From the NCBI RefSeq assembly GCF_047501535.1, contig NZ_JAZDRJ010000002.1, positions 124,001 to 188,000 on the forward strand: a DNA stretch of 64,000 bases, written 5' to 3'. The position numbers and the translations under genes were made by a program. Shown one piece after another: positions 43,399-51,414 of this stretch. Source of the DNA: Yanghanlia sp047501535 (lineage in GTDB: Bacteria; Pseudomonadota; Gammaproteobacteria; Burkholderiales; Burkholderiaceae_B). The notes below the pieces were generated by a model that was not told the origin of the DNA, searched no databases, and saw only the letters and a list, made by a program, of their open reading frames with translations. Position 1 is the stretch's first letter; every line of letters begins with the position of its first letter.

Positions 43399-43581
43399 TT
43401 ACTTAATCCCAGCTTGACCAAGCAGCTTGTTCACCAGCCCAATACCTAAATCTTTTTTGGGATGCGGCACGCTGATATGGCCAGGACGCGTCGGATGACG
43501 ATAGACGTGGTGCGAACCTTTTACATTTCGCAATTGCCATCCTGCCTGTTCCAATCGCTTGATCAGGTCTTTGCTGTTCAT
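43399..43581 (-). CDS. hicA: HicA-type mRNA interferase toxin
   Basis: 60 residues from the ATG at 43581 (the frame extends 12 codons further without a proper signal). MNSKDLIKRLEQAGWQLRNV and KGSHHVYRHP place the catalytic-type histidine at residue 24 in the G-S-H motif; the fold is a double-stranded-RNA-binding-like domain that cleaves mRNA. Length is typical. Partner of the following hicB. The gene starts inside or right after a TGTGTA/TACACA palindrome that is a probable operator. Confidence 0.92.
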   Translation of the reverse strand: MNSKDLIKRLEQAGWQLRNVKGSHHVYRHPTRPGHISVPHPKKDLGIGLVNKLLGQAGIK

Positions 43582-43583
43582 AA

Positions 43584-43598
43584 TGTGTACTATACACA
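43584..43598. promoter_or_regulatory. Palindrome upstream of hicA, probable HicB operator
   Basis: TGTGTA and TACACA arms around CTA end two bases before the hicA start codon. HicB carries a ribbon-helix-helix domain that binds such palindromes in hicAB promoters; its position would also block translation initiation or the -10 region. Confidence 0.55.
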
Positions 43599-43680
43599 CA
43601 GGAAAAGCAATATTCAAGATCGTAGAACTTCATCTAGGAGACTGCGCAACAGCCTAGGCAGGTCTTTGGAGAACGATTAT

Positions 43681-44211
43681 TCAGCGCTCCCAGACGCCGC
43701 TTTTGCCGCCTTCTTTGCGCAGGAGTTGTACTGATTCAATCACCATGCCTTTGTCGATGGCTTTCAGCATGTCGTAGATGGTGAGCAGGCCGACGGAGGC
43801 GGCGGTGAGGGCTTCCATTTCCACCCCTGTCTTGCCGAAGGTTTCGGCGCATACTTCAATGGTGACAGTATGGCGTTGGGCGTCGAGTTTGAATTCAACG
43901 CTGACATGGGTGAGCGGCAAAGGGTGGCACAGGGGTATCAGTGCCGACGTTTGTTTGGCGCCTTGAATCGCGGCAATGCGGGCCACGCCCAGCACATCGC
44001 CTTTGGGGCTGGCGCCATCGGGGTTTCGCAGGGCATTGAACGCGGCAGGAGAGAGCTGGATGCTGCCTTGCGCAATGGCTTTTCGATGAGTGGGGGCCTT
44101 GCCGCCGACATCCACCATCCAGGCCTGGCCCTGGGCATCGAAATGGGTCAGGGATTCGCCTTGGGGCGATGGCTGCTGCGGCTCAGGCTGAGAGTTCGGC
44201 TGCGAAGTCAT
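43681..44211 (-). CDS. moaC: Cyclic pyranopterin monophosphate synthase
   Basis: 176 residues with a Pro/Gln-rich extra N-terminus of about 15. LTHFDAQGQAWMVDVGGKAPTHRKAIAQG is the MoaC opening; IPLCHPLPLTHVSVEF, with the C-H-P-L metal/substrate motif, and KTGVEMEALTAASVGLLTIYDMLKAID are hallmark segments. It completes conversion of the MoaA product to cyclic pyranopterin monophosphate. It is 12 bases downstream of moeA and last of the minus-strand molybdopterin unit. HicAB lies beyond. Confidence 0.96.
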   Translation of the reverse strand: MTSQPNSQPEPQQPSPQGESLTHFDAQGQAWMVDVGGKAPTHRKAIAQGSIQLSPAAFNALRNPDGASPKGDVLGVARIAAIQGAKQTSALIPLCHPLPLTHVSVEFKLDAQRHTVTIEVCAETFGKTGVEMEALTAASVGLLTIYDMLKAIDKGMVIESVQLLRKEGGKSGVWER

Positions 44212-44223
44212 GTTAACTGCCTT

Positions 44224-45453
44224 TTAGAAACGGTCTGCCAGCGGGTAGACCGCCAGTTCGATACCTTCTTCGATTTTCGTGCCGGGCGGGATTTCTGCCA
44301 GGGCGGTGGCGAACACGGCGCCGCTCAGCATATTCGAGCCTTGCATGGCCATGGGCTTCACGCGGAAACCATCGGCGCTGTTTTCCAGCACGACCCGCAG
44401 GAACTCGCGCCGTGAGTCGACTTTGCTGCGCGAGAAACCAGCACGCGCCATAAGCTTCCAGGGCCGCGCTTGTTCAACCGACACACCGGCCATGCGCTGC
44501 AAAGCGGGCAAAGCCAGTTGGCGGAAAGTTACCAGGCTCGATACCGGGTTGCCGGGCAGCATGAATACCCGGCAGGCGCCGATACGGCCCCAGGTGATGG
44601 GCTTGCCCGGCTTAATGGCCAGACGCCATTGGGTAAGTTCGCCCACCTGCTGCAACGCATTCTTGAGGTGGTCTTCTTCACCCACCGACACCCCCCCGGA
44701 ACACAGAATGGCGTCGGATTCAGCCGCCGCTTTTTCCAATGCCTGGCGGGTCGGTTCAAGGCTGTCGGGCAGAATGCCGCCGTCGATCACGATAAACCCT
44801 TCGGCCTGCAACATGGCAGAAAGCATCTGCCGGTTGCTGTCGTAGATTTTTCCCGGCGGCAGGGGCTGGCCCGGCGGCACGAGTTCATTGCCACTGGAAA
44901 ACACCGTGACGCGCGGCTGCGGCACACACGGGGCATGGGCGTAGCCTTGTATGGAGAGTAAGCCGATGGCGGCGGGCGTAATGCGCTGGCCGCGCGCCAG
45001 CAGCGGCTCGCCCCGGCGCAGTTCTTCGGCCTGTCGGCGGATGTTCTGGCCGTCTTTAACGTTGGGGGCTTCGCCTGCTGAAACGGTGTGTGTGATGACC
45101 TTACGCTCGGCGTCTAGCGTGACGTTTTCTTGTATCAACACGGCGGTCGTGCCGGCAGGAATGGGCGCGCCGGTGAAAATACGTGCGGCCTGCCCCGGCA
45201 GCAAGGCGAGTTCAGCTTGGTCGCCAGCGGCGATGCGCTGCACCACTTGCCAACTGTCGCACTCGTTACCGCTGATGGCGTAGCCATCCATGGCGCTGTT
45301 GTCGAAGGCGGGCACATCGTGCTGCACCAGAATGTCGCGCGCCAGCACCCGCCCGCCCAACCGGGCCAACGCCACCTCTTCTTCACCTTCCAGCGGCTGG
45401 TGAGTTTCCAATAACGAATTCAGGGCAAAGTGGTAATCGAGAAGTTCGGACAT
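44224..45453 (-). CDS. moeA: Molybdopterin molybdenumtransferase
   Basis: 409 residues, normal length. VPAFDNSAMDGYAI, with the MoeA D-N-S-A-M-D-G-Y motif, RIFTGAPIPAGTTAVLIQE, FSSGNELVPPGQPLPPGKIYDSNRQML, and LCSGGVSVGEEDHL followed by KPGKPITWGRIGACRVFMLPGNPVS identify it. It inserts molybdate into adenylylated molybdopterin. The gene lies between moaE-mobA and moaC on the same strand. Nothing odd in length or motif. Confidence 0.97.
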   Translation of the reverse strand: MSELLDYHFALNSLLETHQPLEGEEEVALARLGGRVLARDILVQHDVPAFDNSAMDGYAISGNECDSWQVVQRIAAGDQAELALLPGQAARIFTGAPIPAGTTAVLIQENVTLDAERKVITHTVSAGEAPNVKDGQNIRRQAEELRRGEPLLARGQRITPAAIGLLSIQGYAHAPCVPQPRVTVFSSGNELVPPGQPLPPGKIYDSNRQMLSAMLQAEGFIVIDGGILPDSLEPTRQALEKAAAESDAILCSGGVSVGEEDHLKNALQQVGELTQWRLAIKPGKPITWGRIGACRVFMLPGNPVSSLVTFRQLALPALQRMAGVSVEQARPWKLMARAGFSRSKVDSRREFLRVVLENSADGFRVKPMAMQGSNMLSGAVFATALAEIPPGTKIEEGIELAVYPLADRF

Positions 45454-45512
45454 ATTGATTGGGGTAGAGCAACTGGGTCTAGGAATCGGGCAGCCGTTTA
45501 GCTTGCGCCTTG

Positions 45513-46619
45513 TCAGGAATCGAGCGTTTGCAAGGTTTGCAGATCGTTGATGTTGGCGAAAGCGTTGGTGTTTTCAAAGTGGACGGGCACACAATGATTG
45601 CGCTGCAGCCAGCTACGCAAGCGCAGATCCTTCATGTCGCGCAGGTGAGGTACCAGGCTGAGCAACATGCCGGGGCGACACATGAAAATACCATGGTGGC
45701 TGCTGCCTTCCGTCATCGCCACGGCGCATGCGACCTCATCGGCAGCCAGTGCCTCAGCCAGGCGCGGCACGAGATCTTCAGGCAGCAACGGGACATCGCA
45801 CGGCACAACCAGCAAAGCATCCAGCCAGGCCGGAAAGCGGGGTAAGGCGCTGACCACGCCGGCCAGCGGCCCTTTCAGATCATAGGCGGGGTCATCCTGA
45901 AACACGGGAAAGCCCAGCGCTTCGTACTGCGCCACATCGTTATTGGCGCTGACCCCGATATACGCCACATGAGGCCGCAAAACATTTGCCACATTCGACA
46001 CCAGCGGCCGGCCCCGGAAGGGCTGCAAGCCTTTGTTGCGGTACCCCATGCGGCTGCCTTCGCCGCCAGCCAGTATCAAGGCGCCGATACGCCGGGGCGT
46101 GCAACCCTGGCCGGGCTGCGCGGAGGCGCCTTCCGCCCCTTCGCCCGCTTGCGCCACCGACCAGCGCTGCGCAGCCTGTTGATCGCTGGTTTTGGCCTCG
46201 ACCCACAGTTCACTGCCATCGGTAAAGCATTCCTGCTTCCAGAACGGCGCCTGAGTTTTGAGGTAATCCATAATGAAAACATTGGCCTCGAACGCATCTT
46301 TGCGATGCGCACTGGCGGTGTCCACCACCACAATGTCTTCGCCCACCCCGATACGGCCCACCCGATGCACAACCTGAGCTTTTTGCAAGCTCCAGCGCTG
46401 CCGCGCCAGGCCAATAATGCGTTCGATCTCAGCTTCCGTCACTCCAGGGAAATGTTCCAGCACTAAATGCGAAATAGGGGCGCTACGAGCGTCGTTACGC
46501 ACGGTGCCGACAAAGCGTACTTGAGCGCCGCAGTCGTCGCGCTGGGGCGCGCCTTCCTGCGCTGAGCCTGAAACAGCGGCCAGGTTGATGGGTTCGGCCT
46601 GAATACGAACGCTGAACAT
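45513..46619 (-). CDS. Fusion of molybdopterin synthase large subunit (MoaE) and molybdenum cofactor guanylyltransferase (MobA)
   Basis: 368 residues in one uninterrupted frame from the ATG at 46619. Residues 1 to about 150 are MoaE (AQVRFVGTVRNDARSAPISHLVLEHFPG, RVGRIGVGEDIVVVDTASAHRKDAF, LKTQAPFWKQE with catalytic lysines). A linker of about 30 residues follows, then MobA: ALILAGGEGSRMGYRNKG, ALLVVPCDVPLLPEDLV, and the C-terminal NINDLQTL. The usual D-K-G of the MobA nucleotide loop is N-K-G here. So sulfur insertion into the pterin and GMP attachment are encoded on one chain. It starts four bases after moaD ends. Confidence 0.92.
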   Translation of the reverse strand: MFSVRIQAEPINLAAVSGSAQEGAPQRDDCGAQVRFVGTVRNDARSAPISHLVLEHFPGVTEAEIERIIGLARQRWSLQKAQVVHRVGRIGVGEDIVVVDTASAHRKDAFEANVFIMDYLKTQAPFWKQECFTDGSELWVEAKTSDQQAAQRWSVAQAGEGAEGASAQPGQGCTPRRIGALILAGGEGSRMGYRNKGLQPFRGRPLVSNVANVLRPHVAYIGVSANNDVAQYEALGFPVFQDDPAYDLKGPLAGVVSALPRFPAWLDALLVVPCDVPLLPEDLVPRLAEALAADEVACAVAMTEGSSHHGIFMCRPGMLLSLVPHLRDMKDLRLRSWLQRNHCVPVHFENTNAFANINDLQTLQTLDS

Positions 46620-46623
46620 GGTG

Positions 46624-46872
46624 TCAGCCCCCGGTAACCGGCGGGAGGATGGCAACTTCATCGCCCGCGCTCAGCGGCGCGGGGCCGTGCAGAAGCTGTT
46701 GGTTGAGGGCCAGTTTGAAAACCCGGCCCGGGCTGAGCGCTTCGTCCCAATCAGGGCCGCGCCCGCGCAGCGCACTGAGCAGGTCGTCGGTCGTGCCACC
46801 GGACCACTCCAGTTGCTCGCTGCCGGAAGGCTGCAGCAATTTAAGGGAGCCAAAGTAGGTGATGGTGATCAT
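46624..46872 (-). CDS. moaD: Molybdopterin synthase small subunit
   Basis: 82 residues from the ATG at 46872, the family length; the frame is open 21 codons further upstream but there the residues do not fit. Ubiquitin-like fold starting MITITYFGSLKLLQ, ending with the required Gly-Gly (LPPVTGG) that carries the thiocarboxylate. AGDEVAILPPVTGG is the signature. First gene of the minus-strand molybdopterin unit, divergent from moaA. Confidence 0.94.
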   Translation of the reverse strand: MITITYFGSLKLLQPSGSEQLEWSGGTTDDLLSALRGRGPDWDEALSPGRVFKLALNQQLLHGPAPLSAGDEVAILPPVTGG

Positions 46873-47057
46873 GTGTGCAAAAGGAAGAAGTTGCGCCGCC
46901 GGCAAAGCGCCAACGCGCTGCAACCAGTATATCAACCCGGCCTGTTAGCAACGCATTTAAGCCTGCACCAGCGTACCGAAGTAGTGTAGTATTGAATACC
47001 AGTCCCAGCGCCTGCCGCTTGGGGAAAATCAGTATCTGATCTACAGGAAGCTGCAGC

Positions 47058-48101
47058 ATGTCCGCGTCGGTCATAAGCCCCGTCAATCCGTCTTCTTCCG
47101 CCGATGCCTTGGCGTCGCGGCCGCGTGCGCTGATCGACAGCTTCAACCGCCGTATCGATTACCTGCGCGTCTCCATCACCGACCGCTGCGATTTACGCTG
47201 CCAGTACTGCCTTCCTGAAGATTTCAAAGGCTTTGAAGAGCCCGCCAACTGGCTCACCCACGACGAAATGGCCCGGCTCATCGGCCTGTTCGTTGGTTTT
47301 GGCGTGGCAAAAATCCGGCTCACCGGGGGCGAACCCCTTACCCGCCGGGGCGTTAGCGAACTGGCCACCAAAATCGCTGCGCTGGATGGTGTAACCGACT
47401 TGGCCATTTCCACTAACGGAACCCGTTTAGCTCGCCATGCCGCTGAACTGCGGCAAGCGGGGGTGCGCCGCCTGAATGTCAGCCTCGACACCCTGGACGC
47501 CGCCACCTTCAAGGAAATCACCCGCCGCGACCGCTTGCAAGACGTGCTCGATGGCCTGGATACCGCCCACCGCGTGGGCTTTGATTCCATCAAGATCAAC
47601 TGCGTGGTGCACAGCCAAAGCAACGAAGAAGACATCGCCCGTTTGCTGGATTTCACCATGGCCAAAGGGTTTATCCTGCGCCTGATCGAAACCATGCCCA
47701 TGGGCGATAGCGGGCGGCAGTACAAGCACGTAAACCTCAACGAAATGGGCGCCCGCCTGGGCGAACGCTACGGCCTGGTGGCAACCGTGGAACACCGTGG
47801 CCCCGGCCCCGCCCGCTATTGGGCCACGCGCGACAACATCCCCGCCCTGGGGCTTATCACCCCGATGTCGCAGCATTTCTGTGCCTCGTGCAACCGGGTT
47901 CGTCTTAGTGTGGATGGCACGCTTTACCTGTGCCTGGGCCAGGAAAATCAAATCTCTTTAGGCACCGCCTTGCGCAAAGGCGCAACCGACGACGAACTGC
48001 GCCAACTGATTCTGGCCGGCATTGCCGCCAAGCCCGAACGCCACGAATTCACCACTGCCCCAGAACGCGTCATCCGGGTCATGGCCAAAACAGGCGGCTG
48101 A
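47058..48101 (+). CDS. moaA: GTP 3',8-cyclase
   Basis: 347 residues, AGGAAG ten bases before the ATG. Radical SAM protein with the N-terminal cluster C44-x3-C48-x2-C51 (TDRCDLRCQYC) and a C-terminal cluster CASCNRVRLSVDGTLYLC. KIRLTGGEPLTRRG is the SAM-binding motif, and the chain ends in the conserved Gly-Gly (AKTGG) needed for activity. It starts molybdopterin synthesis from GTP. Divergent from moaD; mobB follows after 9 bases. Confidence 0.97.
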   Translation: MSASVISPVNPSSSADALASRPRALIDSFNRRIDYLRVSITDRCDLRCQYCLPEDFKGFEEPANWLTHDEMARLIGLFVGFGVAKIRLTGGEPLTRRGVSELATKIAALDGVTDLAISTNGTRLARHAAELRQAGVRRLNVSLDTLDAATFKEITRRDRLQDVLDGLDTAHRVGFDSIKINCVVHSQSNEEDIARLLDFTMAKGFILRLIETMPMGDSGRQYKHVNLNEMGARLGERYGLVATVEHRGPGPARYWATRDNIPALGLITPMSQHFCASCNRVRLSVDGTLYLCLGQENQISLGTALRKGATDDELRQLILAGIAAKPERHEFTTAPERVIRVMAKTGG

Positions 48102-48110
48102 TTCACCGCC

Positions 48111-48638
48111 ATGCCTGCAATACAACCCCGTGTTTTCGGCATTGCCGGCCGTTCCGGCAGCGGTAAAACCACGCTTATAGAAGCCATGCTGCCGCTGTTT
48201 ACAGCGATGGGGCTGCGCGTGAATGTGATCAAACACAGCCACCACGACCTGGAGCTGGAGCCGCCCCGCAAAGACAGTGCGCGCTTCCGCCAGGCGGGCG
48301 CACAGGAAGTCATGGTCGCATCCCCTTACCGTTTCGCCATTGTGCACGAACTGCGCGGCCGGCCCGAGCCGCCCTTGGCCGAACAAGTCGCTCGCTTGGC
48401 GCCCGCCGATTTAACGCTGGTGGAAGGCTTTAAGCACGAAGCCATCGCCCGCCTGGAAGTCTACCGCCCTGCTAATGGCACGGAACCCCTGCACACTGAA
48501 CCGGATAGCGGCTTTGTGGCAGTGGCCGCGCCAGAAGACGCGTTGCTTGACACCCCCTTGCCCCGCCTGCCGCTCGATCAGCCGCAAGCGGTGGCGCAGT
48601 TTATTTGCCAGTACCTGCAGCTTCCCGTTCGCGCCTAG
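48111..48638 (+). CDS. mobB: Molybdopterin-guanine dinucleotide biosynthesis adaptor protein
   Basis: 175 residues. P-loop FGIAGRSGSGKTTLIEAMLPLF (residues 8-29), KHSHHDLELEPPRKDSARFRQAGA, and DLTLVEGFKHEAIARLEVYR are the MobB hallmarks. A GTP-binding helper of MobA. It is directly downstream of moaA. The length is normal. It explains cofactor maturation together with the MoaE-MobA fusion across the divergent promoter region. Confidence 0.95.
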   Translation: MPAIQPRVFGIAGRSGSGKTTLIEAMLPLFTAMGLRVNVIKHSHHDLELEPPRKDSARFRQAGAQEVMVASPYRFAIVHELRGRPEPPLAEQVARLAPADLTLVEGFKHEAIARLEVYRPANGTEPLHTEPDSGFVAVAAPEDALLDTPLPRLPLDQPQAVAQFICQYLQLPVRA

Positions 48639-48696
48639 AAGCCCGAGAAAAAGAGGCGTATTCTGAGCTCCCGCGCCGGGCCGAGCGTGTTGTACC

Positions 48697-50097
48697 ATGC
48701 TCACCATGCAACCGGGCTATTCAATCGAACAGTTTTTGCAGCGCCTCCCCCGCTGTTATCGCCTGCCTGAGCTTGCGAACGGGGGCGATGCGGCCTTGAT
48801 GGCGCGGCCAGACGGCACCCGCTGTTCTGTTCAGTTGGCCGTCATTCTTGAACAGGCCCGCCAAGCCTTGGCGGCGGGTGCAACCCCGCCCAACGAATTC
48901 GCGCAGGCTTTTGTTCAGGCCATGGCCGAAATGATTCAGGAAGCTGCGCAAGCGAACTCTGGCGACCCGGTGTTTCAGGCCATGGTGCTTGAACGCCAAG
49001 AACCTCTCGTTAGGGAATTTTCGGCGTTATCCAGTCAGTTTCAACAAGACAAGCGCCGCGTACAAGGCTTAATTAACGCCATTGCCCACCCTGAGAAGCT
49101 TCAACGGCACCCGCCCGGCCCGCTAAACGACGCGTTATCGCAACTAGGCGACGCCGGCGCCGCCGCACAGTGGTCGCGCCTGCCGGCCCTGTTGCAAGAG
49201 GCGCTTTCCGCGCCTGACACCCGCAACGATTCCAACATGGCCGACACGCTGACACAAATACGGGAAGCGCCCGCCCTGCAGCGCTTGATACGCTTAGACA
49301 TTCTGCGTGAAGACCGGGCGGTGAAGCAGTATCTGGCGCTGCGGGAACAGTTCGGCCCGAGCGCCAATAGTGCGGCGGCGGCCCGGCAAGGCGCAGAAGG
49401 CCGCAAACGCGGCATGGGCGTAGAAACATTGGCCGCACAAGCGCTGGAAGTCCTGGCCCAGCAACTTGACGGCAAAGGCGACGGCTCCACGTCGTATCGG
49501 GTTGTCACTGCCATGTATGTGCCTGCCAGCCTGTCTGCGGGGCATCATGGAGCAAAAACCGAGTGGGATGTTGTCTTACTTAAACAGGCTTCCGATAGCG
49601 ACAGTGCGGCGCCCACCTTCGATATGTGCCTGCTGCTGGAAGCCAAAGCTTCGCCCGACTCTGTGGGCGGCGACCTGCCCCGCCTGCTGCGCGGGCTGCA
49701 GTTGCTAGCGGCAGCAGACCCAGAGGACGTCTATATATTTAGAGCGCGAGAAGGCAGCTTCCCCTTGCGCGGCGCCTCCTTGAGCCAGTTGCCCACTCAG
49801 CCGGATCGCTTGGCCGGGAGTGTGCTGTATTGCAGCGACGCCCCCGCTGAACCGCACCCACGCTTGCTCAGCGCAGCCAGCCGCATGAAGCTGCTGTCAG
49901 CGCCACAGAGCCTGGAGTTTGCCGCCGCACAGGCTAAAGGAAGCACGCCAGATCTCCAACCACTGCAATCGCTGTGGCAGCAGGTGTTATCGGAACCTGA
50001 ATGGAACAGTGTGCTTTGCCAGACGCTGGCCATGGAAGAAGCGCGCAAACTAATGGTGCATACGGACGATTTATTAGCAGGTGCATATCAGCTGTAA
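48697..50097 (+). CDS. Uncharacterised protein with PD-(D/E)XK nuclease-like residues
   Basis: 466 residues from the ATG at 48697 (a second ATG is three codons in). No signal peptide or membrane helix. The N-terminal 250 residues are alpha-helical and rich in Gln, Ala and Leu. Around residues 285-320 comes a pattern like a restriction-endonuclease fold core: TEWDVVLLK (Asp after a strand), then CLLLEAKAS (E-x-K on a strand) and a helix with GGDLPRLLRGLQLL. That arrangement would suit metal-dependent nuclease activity but the match is by eye. It follows mobB by 58 bases and precedes the superoxide dismutase. Function unknown. Confidence 0.6.
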   Translation: MLTMQPGYSIEQFLQRLPRCYRLPELANGGDAALMARPDGTRCSVQLAVILEQARQALAAGATPPNEFAQAFVQAMAEMIQEAAQANSGDPVFQAMVLERQEPLVREFSALSSQFQQDKRRVQGLINAIAHPEKLQRHPPGPLNDALSQLGDAGAAAQWSRLPALLQEALSAPDTRNDSNMADTLTQIREAPALQRLIRLDILREDRAVKQYLALREQFGPSANSAAAARQGAEGRKRGMGVETLAAQALEVLAQQLDGKGDGSTSYRVVTAMYVPASLSAGHHGAKTEWDVVLLKQASDSDSAAPTFDMCLLLEAKASPDSVGGDLPRLLRGLQLLAAADPEDVYIFRAREGSFPLRGASLSQLPTQPDRLAGSVLYCSDAPAEPHPRLLSAASRMKLLSAPQSLEFAAAQAKGSTPDLQPLQSLWQQVLSEPEWNSVLCQTLAMEEARKLMVHTDDLLAGAYQL

Positions 50098-50105
50098 TTC
50101 GCCTT

Positions 50106-50134
50106 TGTTATGATAAAGGCAAATGGTTCTCATT
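50106..50134 (+). promoter_or_regulatory. Extended -10 promoter with overlapping Fur-like box upstream of sodA
   Basis: TGTTATGAT at 50106-50114 is an extended -10 element. AATGGTTCTCATT at 50122-50134 reads AATGAGAACCATT on the other strand and differs from the Fur core AATGATAATCATT at two positions. Iron-dependent repression of a manganese-type superoxide dismutase is known from other bacteria. No good -35 hexamer is seen. Confidence 0.5.
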
Positions 50135-50206
50135 CATCTTCCAATCCGGGCATGCGATATGCAGCCTGTCTTGCTTCTTAATTCCCTTATACAGATGGAG
50201 GCCTGA

Positions 50207-50818
50207 ATGTCTTACACCCTGCCTGAACTCCCTTATTCCTACGATGCCCTGGAGCCGCACATCGATGCGCGCACCATGGAGGTTCACCACACCAAGCATC
50301 ACCAAACCTACATCAACAACGTCAATGCTGCGCTGAAAGAGGCAGGCCTTGATACCCCGCCGGTAGAAGAACTGGTTCGAGATCTCGACAAGCTGCCCGA
50401 GAGCATACGCGGCGCCGTCCGTAACAACGGCGGCGGGCATGCCAACCACAGCCTGTTCTGGACAGTGATGTCACCCACGGGCGGTGGCGCTCCCGACGGC
50501 GACCTGGCAGCCGCCATCGACGCCGAACTGGGGGGCTTCGACGCATTCAAGGAGGCTTTTACCAAGGCTGCAGTATCTCGCTTTGGCAGCGGCTGGGCCT
50601 GGTTGAGCGTCACCCCGGAAAAGAAACTGGTTGTGGAAAGCACCGGCAACCAGGACAGCCCCCTGATGACAGGCAACACGCCTATTCTGGGGCTGGACGT
50701 GTGGGAGCACGCCTACTATCTCAAGTACCAGAACCGGCGCCCGGAATATATCGAGGCGTTCTACAACGTGGTGAACTGGGCGGAAGTCGCACGCCGCTAC
50801 CAGGAAGCCATGAAATAG
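50207..50818 (+). CDS. sodA: Superoxide dismutase, manganese type
   Basis: 203 residues. Metal ligands are seen in MEVHHTKHHQTYINN, GGHANHSLFW, and GLDVWEHAYYLKYQNRR. Residues that separate the metal types point to manganese: Gly-Gly before the second histidine motif (NGGGHANHS) and Gln in TGNQDSPLM, as in E. coli SodA, rather than the Q-x-W-N-H pattern of SodB. Cytoplasmic. Preceded by ATGGAGG and a possible Fur box. Monocistronic and convergent with the RidA-like gene. A cambialistic enzyme remains possible. Confidence 0.93.
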   Translation: MSYTLPELPYSYDALEPHIDARTMEVHHTKHHQTYINNVNAALKEAGLDTPPVEELVRDLDKLPESIRGAVRNNGGGHANHSLFWTVMSPTGGGAPDGDLAAAIDAELGGFDAFKEAFTKAAVSRFGSGWAWLSVTPEKKLVVESTGNQDSPLMTGNTPILGLDVWEHAYYLKYQNRRPEYIEAFYNVVNWAEVARRYQEAMK

Positions 50819-50843
50819 TGCGTTCGACGTGCAGGTAACAACG

Positions 50844-50876
50844 GCCCGCTCATGCATGAACCTTGGCTGAGCGGGC
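50844..50876. terminator. Hairpin between convergent sodA and ridA-like genes
   Basis: GCCCGCTCA and TGAGCGGGC form a perfect 9-base stem with a 15-base loop in the 71-base gap between the two convergent stops. No T-run; it probably serves both directions weakly. Confidence 0.5.
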
Positions 50877-50889
50877 ACTGCCTCTGGCG

Positions 50890-51357
50890 CTATTGCACCT
50901 CAAAAATCGCGTCTACCTCGACTGCTGCATTGCGCGGCAGCGAGGACACCCCCACGGCAGCACGGCTGTGCTTGCCTTTTTCACCCAGCACTTCCACCAT
51001 AAGGTTGGATGCACCGTTAATCACGGCAGGCTGGTCGCCAAAGCCAGGTGCTGCGTTCACGAAACCGCCCAAGCGCACACAGCGCACCACACGAGAAAGG
51101 TCGTCGTCGACCGCAGCGGCCAAGTGAGCCAGGATATTCAAGGCGCATAACTGCGCTGCCTGCTGGCCGGTTTCGACATCCACGTCATCGCCCAAACGGC
51201 CCACATAGGCACAACGCCCGTCTTTCAGGGGCACTTGCCCGGAAATGAAAACCTGATTACCGCTGCGCACCCAAGCCACGTAGTTGGCGGCGGGGGCGGA
51301 AGGTTCGGGCAGCACATGCCCCAGTGCCGCGACGCGGCCGGAAATCGTGTCAGACAT
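50890..51357 (-). CDS. RidA/YjgF-family protein
   Basis: 155 residues from the ATG at 51357, set by AGGAG six bases upstream; the frame is open ten codons further. VFISGQVPLKDG, the A-L-N-I-L-A-H-L segment and VNAAPGFGDQPAVINGASNLMVEVLGEKGKHSRAAVGVSSLPRNAAVEVDAIFEV follow the RidA pattern, including the late conserved Arg in SRAAVGV. RidA proteins hydrolyse reactive enamine/imine intermediates; this longer subgroup often lacks a known substrate. Convergent with sodA. Confidence 0.88.
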   Translation of the reverse strand: MSDTISGRVAALGHVLPEPSAPAANYVAWVRSGNQVFISGQVPLKDGRCAYVGRLGDDVDVETGQQAAQLCALNILAHLAAAVDDDLSRVVRCVRLGGFVNAAPGFGDQPAVINGASNLMVEVLGEKGKHSRAAVGVSSLPRNAAVEVDAIFEVQ

Positions 51358-51414
51358 GGAAGCTCCTGCAAGTGAAAACCCAACCATATCCCGATTTGCC
51401 GGCGGAGGGAATGT

